A DNA stretch of 64,000 nucleotides from an uncultured Methanobrevibacter sp. (GTDB lineage: Archaea; Methanobacteriota; Methanobacteria; Methanobacteriales; Methanobacteriaceae). Positions 18,582 to 26,227 of the stretch are shown piece by piece. The translations under genes were made by a program, and so were the position numbers. The notes below the pieces were generated by a model. That model was given only the letters and a program-made list of their open reading frames with translations, had not been told where the DNA came from and searched no databases. Positions within the stretch are counted from its first letter, which is position 1, and every line of letters begins with the position of its first letter. Location: assembly GCA_902774685.1 (NCBI GenBank), contig CACYJH010000002.1, positions 56,067-120,066 on the forward strand, in the 5' to 3' direction.

Positions 18582-19046
18582 TTACTTTAGCTCTGTAGTG
18601 TTTCCCACTTTAGCCAGTTCCTTTTCCCATACACCAGGATTTTCCTTTACAAATCTTTCGAAGAGCTCTCTGCATCTATCGTCATTTAAAACAATCACTT
18701 CAACATCATTGTCATTCAATAGCTTTTCAGCACCCATCAAGGTGGTGTTGTCTCCGATTACAACTATTGGAATATTGTAAAGAAGAACTGCTCCTGAACA
18801 CATTGGACATGGTGACAATGTTGTGTAAAGGGTGCATTTCCTATAGTCTTCATAGCTTAGTCCCTTTGCATTTTCAATTGCATCCATTTCAGCATGAAGG
18901 ATTACGGAATCCTTTTGAATAAGCCTATTATGGCCTCTGGATATTATTTCATCATCCTTTACAATCACCGCTCCAATAGGAACGCCACCTTCAGAAAGTG
19001 ATATTTCGGCCTCCTTAATGGCTTCATCCATAAACTTTTGATGCAT
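18582..19046 (-). CDS. Cytosine deaminase-like nucleoside/base deaminase (yeast Fcy1-like)
   Basis: A 154-residue protein of the cytidine-deaminase zinc fold, with HAEMDA supplying the zinc His and proton-shuttle Glu, and SPCPMCSGA the two zinc cysteines. Flanking blocks match yeast cytosine deaminase unusually well: EGGVPIGAVI, SRGHN, LYTTLSPC, VVIGDN and DDRCRELFERF. The most likely reaction is cytosine to uracil plus ammonia for pyrimidine salvage; guanine deaminase or TadA-type activity is less likely given the C-terminal match. AGAGGTATCTT precedes the ATG. Confidence 0.8.
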   Translation of the reverse strand: MHQKFMDEAIKEAEISLSEGGVPIGAVIVKDDEIISRGHNRLIQKDSVILHAEMDAIENAKGLSYEDYRKCTLYTTLSPCPMCSGAVLLYNIPIVVIGDNTTLMGAEKLLNDNDVEVIVLNDDRCRELFERFVKENPGVWEKELAKVGNTTELK

Positions 19047-19307
19047 AAGATACCTCTAATGATTTTTATAAAAATTTAAATACTGATTTCAAGTGTTTTT
19101 TAGTTTCAATATTATATTTAAAAAAAGAATCATAATAATTTTACTGAATAAAAATAATGATTAAAATAAAATTAAAAATAAAATCTCTACAATAAAAAAT
19201 AACTGAATAAAATTAGAAAATAAAAAAATAAAAAAGGATTATTCATATAAATAAAGTTTTTAAATAATTAGAAAAATAAAAAAAAGAAAAATGAAAAATA
19301 TATCATT

Positions 19308-20054
19308 TTAGTTTACATGGAATGATTTGTGAATTTCAGATCTGGAAAATACATCATCCCCGATTACAATTATCTTCACATCATGGAATCCGTCTGTGAA
19401 GCATTCGGTATGATTGAATACGCATGAAAATCTACCCTTCTTTGCATATCCATACTGTGTTGTACCATCCTCTAAAACAACAGCCACTAAACCGTTATAT
19501 TGCTCAGCTGTTCTGATACCTACATTTAGAATCTCATCACCTGTAACGTCATTGACGAATGCATATATTTTAGGTGTATTGCTTACTTTGAATGTTGTAT
19601 TCGCTTCACTATCCAAAAAGTCATCATTACCTTGAGAAATCGCTTCAACAGTATGTTCTCCAGGCAATAATTCATCATATATAAGTACATTTGCATATCC
19701 GCGGCTTAAATAGAAAGTTGAAATCTTAACTCCATCCACTTTAACTTCCACCCATCCTGCGTATTTATTGTTTGATTTGACTTCAATTAGTGTCTCTTCA
19801 GCTGGATCAACATCTGGAACATAAACGCTTAATTCAGGGTCAATCGGTTCATTCTCTTTATCATCTTTGACTTCACTTACTTTAATGTCTTTTGTGCCAT
19901 TTAAATTTGCATCTTCAATTGCTAAATCAGTGTTATTATTATCATCATCAATTGCTGTGGAATTGTTTCCATTTAAGTCAATAGCTGATAAAGGACTTAA
20001 GCAAAAAATAAGGATAATAATAAGACTCATTACTTTAATATCGAATATTTTCAT
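19308..20054 (-). CDS. Small secreted Ig-like adhesin-type protein
   Basis: A 248-residue protein starting MKIFDIKVMSLIIILIFCL, a signal peptide ending SPLSAIDLNGN. AGGTGATAAC fits the ATG at 20054 better than the GTG three codons earlier. Two Ig-like units follow an acidic Asn/Asp-rich linker (VYVPDVDPAEETLIEV and VNDVTGDEILNVGI). The body is related to the neighbours at 15682, 20228 and 21642. It lacks the GCAAG-N6-CTTGC operator seen before those three genes. Instead, its leader contains a loose direct repeat of TATTCCATTT near 20142 and 20183. Confidence 0.75.
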   Translation of the reverse strand: MKIFDIKVMSLIIILIFCLSPLSAIDLNGNNSTAIDDDNNNTDLAIEDANLNGTKDIKVSEVKDDKENEPIDPELSVYVPDVDPAEETLIEVKSNNKYAGWVEVKVDGVKISTFYLSRGYANVLIYDELLPGEHTVEAISQGNDDFLDSEANTTFKVSNTPKIYAFVNDVTGDEILNVGIRTAEQYNGLVAVVLEDGTTQYGYAKKGRFSCVFNHTECFTDGFHDVKIIVIGDDVFSRSEIHKSFHVN

Positions 20055-20227
20055 TGTTATCACCTAAATTTTTTTAATTTTAATTAAATAATTTTAATAA
20101 TCAATTTTCTTTTCCCAAATCAAATAGAACTATTTATAATCAATATTCCATTTCCTAAACGAAATAAACATTAATAATTAATATTCCATTTTCCAAAACA
20201 TCAATAAAACTGATTTTATACTCCTAA

Positions 20228-21271
20228 TCATTTTTCCTTTACATTGAATTTTACTATTTTGTAACTTTTCCAAACATCAAAAAAGCTATTTCCCTCAAGA
20301 ATCACATACACTTCATGAGTACCTAGTGTTAAATTATCACTATTGAGTGTATGAGTGAAACAGCCGTTTTTTGCATATTCCTTCACTGAATAATCATCAT
20401 CTACACTGAGATAAGCAGATCCATTATAATTTTTGGTTGTGTTGACCTTCACAACTAAAGGATCACCTTGATATATGTCATCAACCTGCACATCCAAAGC
20501 ACATTGCTTTTCCACTTTAAATGTTGTTGATTTTGCGCTAGGCTTAAATTCACGGCTTTCAGGAGTGCTTGCTTCAACTGTGTGATTTCCAGGCCATAAG
20601 TCCTCATCAAAGATTGCTTTTCCATAACCGTTTTCTATCTTTATGGTCTTGTTCTCAGTTGAGTTATCTAATGAAACACTTACTTCTCCTGTGTATGACT
20701 TGTCTGTATGGACTTCAGCTACAGGCCTTTGACCTGCCAAAATATTCCCAACTTCAACACTTGAAACAGGAGAGATTCTTGACTTTACTTTAAATTGTGT
20801 TGTATTCTGTGCTGGAGAACTCTGAACATAAACATTGACGGTGTAAGTTCCTGGGCTTAAGCCTTTGATGGTAGTGCAGGCATAACCGTTTTCCATCCAT
20901 ACCCAATTGTAATTACCGTAGGTACAGATCCATACGCCATCATTAATGAAATCAGCTGTACGAACCTCAATAAAGGCTTCTTCTCCTTCATAAATGTCTT
21001 CAACGCTAATAACTATAGGTTCAAATTCCTCATCAGAATCATCAGGATATGCACTTAGATTTTCAGTATTATTTCCTACACTCTTTTTACTAATATTTAA
21101 TTCAGTTTGATTGACTGCGCTAAGATTATCATCAAACTGTGCAACGCCCTTTTCATTATCATGTTGATTGATATATTTAGTATTATTATCTAAATCAATA
21201 GCGCCTAAAGGAGCTAAGCAAAAGATAAGAATAATAAATACACAAGCATATTTAAAAAATAGCTGTCTCAT
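20228..21271 (-). CDS. Secreted Ig-like repeat protein
   Basis: A 347-residue protein with a signal peptide MRQLFFKYACVFIILIFCLA followed by PLGAIDLDNNTKYINQ, nearly identical to the start of the protein at 21642. After an acidic linker there are three Ig-like units (SVEDIYEGEEAFIEV, VEVGNILAGQRPVAEV, VQVDDIYQGDPLVVKV). No transmembrane or wall-binding segment is visible at the C-terminus. It is probably surface-exposed or released. It shares its promoter element with two neighbours. Confidence 0.78.
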   Translation of the reverse strand: MRQLFFKYACVFIILIFCLAPLGAIDLDNNTKYINQHDNEKGVAQFDDNLSAVNQTELNISKKSVGNNTENLSAYPDDSDEEFEPIVISVEDIYEGEEAFIEVRTADFINDGVWICTYGNYNWVWMENGYACTTIKGLSPGTYTVNVYVQSSPAQNTTQFKVKSRISPVSSVEVGNILAGQRPVAEVHTDKSYTGEVSVSLDNSTENKTIKIENGYGKAIFDEDLWPGNHTVEASTPESREFKPSAKSTTFKVEKQCALDVQVDDIYQGDPLVVKVNTTKNYNGSAYLSVDDDYSVKEYAKNGCFTHTLNSDNLTLGTHEVYVILEGNSFFDVWKSYKIVKFNVKEK

Positions 21272-21361
21272 AAAATCCCTTCACAAATTTCATTTATTAA
21301 AAAATAAAGAGGCATTTTCATACCTAGAATATTCTTTTCTAATAAAAAGGTTGTTAAGCCC

Positions 21362-21403
21362 TATATATATTTATTTGCGAAAGTAAGCACTTGCTTGCTT
21401 GCA
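21362..21403 (-). promoter_or_regulatory. TATA box plus shared adhesin operator
   Basis: TATATATA (21362-21369) followed on the upstream side by 21374-21403, which contains TTTGCGAAA and GTAAG-N6-CTTGC with an extra CTTGC copy. It is about 90 bp before the ATG at 21271, giving a longer leader than its neighbours. Confidence 0.65.
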
Positions 21404-21499
21404 TTACTTATAAAAAATGATGAATGATTTTTATTTGAAAAAAATAGAATAAATGATAGGAATACGAGCAAAAGTAAAAAAAATAGCTATAATAAAAGA

Positions 21500-21564
21500 T
21501 TATAATAATTGGTTAAAATAAAAAAAAAAATAAAAAAGAGTTATAATAATTGGTTAAAATAAAA
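21500..21564. repeat. Short direct repeat
   Basis: Two copies of a 24-bp AT-rich sequence containing AATAATTGGTTAAAA, at 21500-21523 and 21541-21564, lie downstream of the gene ending at 21642. The rest of 21272-21641 is A-rich non-coding DNA apart from the promoter element. Confidence 0.6.
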
Positions 21565-21641
21565 TAAATTAATAAAAAAAGAATTGCTCAAAAGCATATG
21601 AAATGATTTTAAGCAAAATAAATCTAAAAGTCATTCATGAT

Positions 21642-23204
21642 TTATGCCTTAATGACATTGAATGTGTACTCTTTATAAGTTTGCTCATATGGGCCGTCTG
21701 GGAAAGCAAGTACAGTCAAAGGTTGATCTCCTGCTGGTATGTTATCATTATCAAATATGCAACTATAGTGTCCATTCTCAAAATAGCCGAATTCAAGTGA
21801 ACAGTAACCTGCAGTACACAATACGAAACCATTGTAATGTGGAGTGGCGCTTAAATTCAACTCCAATCTCTCCCCTTGAGTTATATTCCTATATTGAACG
21901 TCTAAAGCAAGGGTACCTCTTACCTTACATGTACCTGTTATTTGACTTGCCTTGTATATGTCGGTTTCTTGAGAACTTAGTTGAAGCTTATGCTCTCCAG
22001 GCATTAACTCATCATCAAAGCTCACTTTTGCATATCCGTCTTTAATATTTATGGTTTTGGTCTCGTTTTCCAAATTAACGGTTGCATTTCCAGTGAATCC
22101 CTTATCAGCGTGGACTTCAGCCACTACTTTTTCACCTGCATCGATGTCCTTGGCTTCAATGCTTAAATTTGGGTCATCCTTACCTTTTTTCTTTATAGTG
22201 AAATCAAATTGTTTTTCGGATAGTTCATAATTTCCGTAGTCTATAGCTTGAACACGCATAGAATAGTTTCCAGCAGGGTATGTGGAAGGAAATGTACCAA
22301 CATAAGTCCCATTTTCAAAAATTCCTGTAAGTAATTTTGAAGAGTGTCCATCATTTAAAAAACATAAGCAAAAGCCGTTATGATCCTCGGCAGTGTTGAC
22401 CTTTATATTTATTGGATCATTTTCAAAAGTCTCAGAAACCTCTACATCCAAAAAAGGTTTTTTGCTTACTGAAAATGACGCTTTCTTTTCACTTGCATTG
22501 AAGCTGTGGCAGGCAGAGGCACTAGCTACAACATTGTGATTTCCAGGCTTTAAAAATGAATCGAAAACTACTTTTCCATAACCTTTTTCTATCTTGACGG
22601 TTTTTGTCTCGGAGCCATCTAATGTAAGGGTGACCTCTCCGGTATACTCATCGTGAGTGTGAACTTCTGCAACAGCTTTTTCTCCACCTAAAATGTCCTT
22701 GACTTGAACATTCAAATTTGAATCGCGAATAGGCATTACAGTGAATCCAGCTGTCTTCATTTGACTGCTCTTATCGCTATAAACATCTACAACATAATTG
22801 CCGCAGTCCAAATCGTCAATGGTCATGGAAGCATATCCATCATGAACCTCTATATATGTCCATTGGTCTTGCCAAGCCACCATTAGACTATGAATGGATT
22901 TGTCAGCATGAACCTCAACAACTGCAGGATCCCCTACGTAAACATCATCGATATGAACCTCAAGAGGATCATATTCAGTTTTTAAACCATCTGTTTCATT
23001 ATCGGTTGCTTTTTCAGTGTCTGTTTCTTTGCTTTGATTGTCATCATCTACAGTAACATTTGCATCATCAACTGAAATGTCACTTCCATTATCATCTTGA
23101 TTGATATATTTAGTATTATTATCTAAATCAATAGCTCCTAAAGGTGCTAAGCAAAAAATAAGAATAATAAATACACAAGCAAGTTTGTATCTTAAACTTT
23201 TCAT
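21642..23204 (-). CDS. Secreted Ig-like repeat adhesin
   Basis: A 520-residue protein. The chosen ATG (23204) starts MKSLRYKLACVFIILIFCLA, a signal peptide ending PLGAIDLDNNTKYINQ. An acidic linker is followed by five Ig-like units with alternating subtypes: VEVHADKS-type and a shorter PAGNYSM/PAGDQPL-type. The C-terminus is again without an anchor. It is very similar in layout to the 20228 protein, so the two probably arose by duplication and repeat-number change. The shared operator lies before it. Confidence 0.8.
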   Translation of the reverse strand: MKSLRYKLACVFIILIFCLAPLGAIDLDNNTKYINQDDNGSDISVDDANVTVDDDNQSKETDTEKATDNETDGLKTEYDPLEVHIDDVYVGDPAVVEVHADKSIHSLMVAWQDQWTYIEVHDGYASMTIDDLDCGNYVVDVYSDKSSQMKTAGFTVMPIRDSNLNVQVKDILGGEKAVAEVHTHDEYTGEVTLTLDGSETKTVKIEKGYGKVVFDSFLKPGNHNVVASASACHSFNASEKKASFSVSKKPFLDVEVSETFENDPINIKVNTAEDHNGFCLCFLNDGHSSKLLTGIFENGTYVGTFPSTYPAGNYSMRVQAIDYGNYELSEKQFDFTIKKKGKDDPNLSIEAKDIDAGEKVVAEVHADKGFTGNATVNLENETKTINIKDGYAKVSFDDELMPGEHKLQLSSQETDIYKASQITGTCKVRGTLALDVQYRNITQGERLELNLSATPHYNGFVLCTAGYCSLEFGYFENGHYSCIFDNDNIPAGDQPLTVLAFPDGPYEQTYKEYTFNVIKA

Positions 23205-23264
23205 TATTATCATTCCCAAAAATTATCTAAAATGTTTTTATATACAATATTATTTATGTGAAGA

Positions 23265-23303
23265 GAATATATAAAGATTTTCGAATGCAAGTGCTTACTT
23301 GCT
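23265..23303 (-). promoter_or_regulatory. TATA box plus shared adhesin operator
   Basis: GAATATATAAAG (23265-23276) with, immediately upstream, 23278-23303 containing TTTTCGAA and GCAAG-N6-CTTGC. It is the third copy of the element and has the same TATA spacing as the copy at 17903. Confidence 0.7.
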
Positions 23304-23490
23304 CCTTAAATTCAATATAAATAAATATTTAGCTTTTATTAATAAAATAAATGATAAATTATTTGTTAAATCAAATTTAAACATAAAAATAAGATAAAAT
23401 TGAAAAAAAGAGTATGAATAGCTGAAAAATTTTATGAAAAAATAAGCAAATAATTAAAAAAAAATAATGAAATGGTCATGAACCCTTTAT

Positions 23491-24441
23491 TTAAAGAGCA
23501 TCATTAACCATGTCTTTCAAGATTTCAATCAATATGTCATCGTCACAGATTGGATCTGGGTATAGTATTTCCCCTTCAAATTCCATCTTGACATCGTCAT
23601 GTCCATGATGATGGTGATGATGTCCGTGACTGTGGCCGTGGTCATGGTCATGTGAATGTTCATGATCATGGTCGTGATGGTGATGGTGATGATGTCCATG
23701 ACCATCATCCTCAATAAGGCCTAATATTGTTGGAATGTCTCTTGTGGTGTGTGCACCAGGTGCAATGAATACTGGCACAACTACAAGTCTGTCCACTTCG
23801 TTTTCACTTACAAGCTTGTTTATTGAAGTTGGAATGTTAGGTTCCACAAGTTCCATGAATCCAAAGTCACATGGATAATCGCATTGAGCTTCAAACTGTC
23901 CGAATAAGTCTGTTATGAATTCCTTGCTATAGTTCAATCTGCTTCCGTGAACAACTAGGAGTATGCCTGTCTTTGCATCATCGTCAAGTTCGGAATCTTC
24001 AAGTGCAGAGGATATCTTTTTGTTTATGATATCCAAAAGCTTTGGATTAGGGCCTATAGGACCGAGAAGATCAATGTCTCCATCGAAATCAACTTCTTCA
24101 AGGCCGTATAAGTAATGTCCTTCAGGATAGTTTCCATCAGGTTGTCTTGGGTCCACCTCTTTAGGTTCAAGACCAAGAATGATAGGAATGTCAATGTTAG
24201 TGTGAATTCCAGCAGCCAAAAACACTGGAGCTGCAATGATACGTTTCAAGTCAGCGTTACGTTCATTCAATAATTTGATGGCTTCAGGCAAATTTGGATG
24301 AGCCACTTTCATGTATCCCACTTCAGCATCAAACTCTGTATTTGCCTTGAACTTGGCACATATATCCTTAAAAACTTCTTCTGCATAGGGAAGAGTACTT
24401 CCATGGCTTAATAACAATACAGCAGTATCTTCATAACTCAT
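23491..24441 (-). CDS. cfbA: Sirohydrochlorin metal chelatase, two CbiX domains with His-rich segment
   Basis: A 316-residue protein (ATG at 24441 after GTGAT). Two tandem CbiX-type halves each keep the chelatase histidines: LLLSHGS with AGIHTNIDIP, and LVVHGSR with GAHTTRDIP. A run of about 35 residues that is mostly His, Asp and Gly follows the second half and could store or deliver metal. The enzyme inserts Ni2+ (F430) or Co2+ (cobamides) into sirohydrochlorin. Archaeal CfbA is usually a ~130-150 residue homodimer, so this is a fused pseudo-dimer. Which metal dominates cannot be read from sequence. Confidence 0.85.
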   Translation of the reverse strand: MSYEDTAVLLLSHGSTLPYAEEVFKDICAKFKANTEFDAEVGYMKVAHPNLPEAIKLLNERNADLKRIIAAPVFLAAGIHTNIDIPIILGLEPKEVDPRQPDGNYPEGHYLYGLEEVDFDGDIDLLGPIGPNPKLLDIINKKISSALEDSELDDDAKTGILLVVHGSRLNYSKEFITDLFGQFEAQCDYPCDFGFMELVEPNIPTSINKLVSENEVDRLVVVPVFIAPGAHTTRDIPTILGLIEDDGHGHHHHHHHDHDHEHSHDHDHGHSHGHHHHHHGHDDVKMEFEGEILYPDPICDDDILIEILKDMVNDAL

Positions 24442-24683
24442 AATAATCACATATAAATATTATCAATTTATTCAATGTTTTATGATATGTAAAATTTATT
24501 AAAATAATCATAAAACCTAAAAAGTCCTAGTAATTTTATCTAAATTATTTTATACTATAAATTATAGCTTTATAGTTAATAAACTTTCTTAATAATTACT
24601 TAAATTAAGAATAAATAAATTTAAAAGTAATAAAATTTTAATAAAAATATTAAAAAAAGTATTACCAAAGGTTTATAAAAAAT

Positions 24684-24705
24684 AAAATAGCCGAAAGGCT
24701 ATTTT
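24684..24705 (-). terminator. Hairpin terminator
   Basis: AAAATAGCC (24684-24692) and GGCTATTTT (24697-24705) form a perfect 9-bp stem with a four-base loop. On the minus strand a run of T follows, consistent with termination of the DUF35 gene at 24759. The remainder of 24442-24758 is AT-rich with no recognisable gene. Confidence 0.6.
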
Positions 24706-24758
24706 GAAAAAATTCAAACTTATTGATTATAAATAAATTCAATAAGTCATTTGAAAAT

Positions 24759-25157
24759 CTATTTTACAATCTTGAATTTGAATCCGTATGAAATAACTCC
24801 ATCAGGACCGTCTTCACGGATCTTTCTGAAGACCATTTCAACAGGGTCTCCGATTTGAATATCATCAACATCAGCGTCAACGATTTGTGCAGTAACCTTT
24901 GCACCTTCTTCAAGTTCAATGATAGCTACAGCATATGGAGCTATTTTCTTGAAGTCAGAAGTAGGTGTTCTGATTACGGAATAGGTAAATATCTTTCCTT
25001 TTCCAGAAAATTGAATATCTTCGATGTTTCCTTTTCTTCTACAATCAGGACAGATTACCCTTTGTGGGAAAAACACTTGACCACAAGTGGTACATTTGGA
25101 TCCAACAAGGTTATATCTTTGTTGGATATGACGCCAGGTTCTTACAGTATCAGACAT
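24759..25157 (-). CDS. DUF35 (OB-fold, zinc-ribbon) protein
   Basis: A 132-residue protein with an N-terminal rubredoxin-like zinc ribbon (CTTCGQVFFPQRVICPDC) followed by an OB-fold with GKIFTYSVI and APYAVAIIELEEGAKVTAQIV. In archaea such proteins bind and scaffold the thiolase/HMG-CoA synthase pair of the mevalonate route. No thiolase or HMG-CoA synthase gene is adjacent here, so that role is inferred from the family. AGGAGG stands before the ATG. Confidence 0.85.
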   Translation of the reverse strand: MSDTVRTWRHIQQRYNLVGSKCTTCGQVFFPQRVICPDCRRKGNIEDIQFSGKGKIFTYSVIRTPTSDFKKIAPYAVAIIELEEGAKVTAQIVDADVDDIQIGDPVEMVFRKIREDGPDGVISYGFKFKIVK

Positions 25158-25337
25158 TGAATTCCTCCTAAATAAGCATGAATTATAATAATTGTTTAAA
25201 GCTTGAATTTTTATCTTAAACTTTTTTTATATTTATAATCTTTTTAGTTAATAAATATATCATTTATTTATAACAATAATTTATTTATTTTTCATCTATA
25301 ATAAAGTTTTAAGTATATTGCTTTACTTTATGAAGTT

Positions 25338-26105
25338 TTAGTGGTTTAAGCAATTGATAAGAATGGTAATTATTAGAGATAAAGATATTGAAACGATGGA
25401 ATATACTATAAAACCACTTCTTTTCCTAATTTCAAAAGGTAAAACCTTATTCATAATGTCTGGTGACAATACAAGAGCTATATAAACAAATGAAAACAAC
25501 AACATACCTAAAGATACAAAAATATGTGGATTATTATTGTAAAAAGATTGATGTAAAGAAGAAAATCTAGAAGGAATTAATAACAAGGATATCGCAATGC
25601 CTAATGCAACATATATTTTTGGATTAAATCCTATGCCTTTCTCTTCATTGTTTAAATATTGGGAATTCTCTCTAAATATTTTTCTTCTAAAAAATATTAT
25701 ACAAATAGGGAAGAAAATTGCTAAACCCCAACCTAAACCAAAAAATATGCTATTAATGAAATAACCTAATAAAGTAAAACCGACAAAGAATCCTAAACAT
25801 AAAAAGAACAAAACTATAATAAGACCTTTAAAAGATAAACCCAAATAATCATTAGAATCATGCATTTCGTTATTATTGACAAACCTATCCCAAAAGAAAA
25901 AAGGAATGGTTACAATAATACCTGACTCTAAAAAAGAAAATAATACTAAGAAAGACACATCAGATAATAAGGATTCTAATAAAATAGAAAGAAGAAAAGA
26001 AAACAAAGTAAATAGAACAATATTGCCAATTAATTGAATTTTCAAATCCCGAGAATTTAAAGAAAACGTAGGAGCCTTCATAATTTCTAAAAAATTTTTA
26101 ATCAT
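25338..26105 (-). CDS. Multi-pass membrane protein of unknown function
   Basis: A 255-residue protein with about six hydrophobic segments (for example IVLFTLFSFLLSILL, IIVLFFLCLGFFVGFTLL, GLAIFFPICIIFF, YIALVLSPDI and SIVSISLSLIITILI). The topology recalls Yip1-type membrane proteins, but no diagnostic motif is visible and I do not assign a family. GGTGTTATT precedes the ATG. It starts 122 bp downstream of the giant adhesin gene on the same strand, so it may belong to that transcript. Confidence 0.6.
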   Translation of the reverse strand: MIKNFLEIMKAPTFSLNSRDLKIQLIGNIVLFTLFSFLLSILLESLLSDVSFLVLFSFLESGIIVTIPFFFWDRFVNNNEMHDSNDYLGLSFKGLIIVLFFLCLGFFVGFTLLGYFINSIFFGLGWGLAIFFPICIIFFRRKIFRENSQYLNNEEKGIGFNPKIYVALGIAISLLLIPSRFSSLHQSFYNNNPHIFVSLGMLLFSFVYIALVLSPDIMNKVLPFEIRKRSGFIVYSIVSISLSLIITILINCLNH

Positions 26106-26227
26106 AATAACACCAACATATTTTAATAATTTAAATTTTCACATGCCAATAATGATATTTTTTTCTCACCATACTAACATAATTATTTTTTTATACTAAA
26201 ATTAAAAAATATTTAAATGCCTAAAAA

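Noticed and set aside
23529..23714. A Met/Thr/Ile-rich 61-residue frame in the CfbA gene
   Set aside because: It is the shifted frame of the histidine-rich codons (CATCAC giving ATHACC), not a gene.
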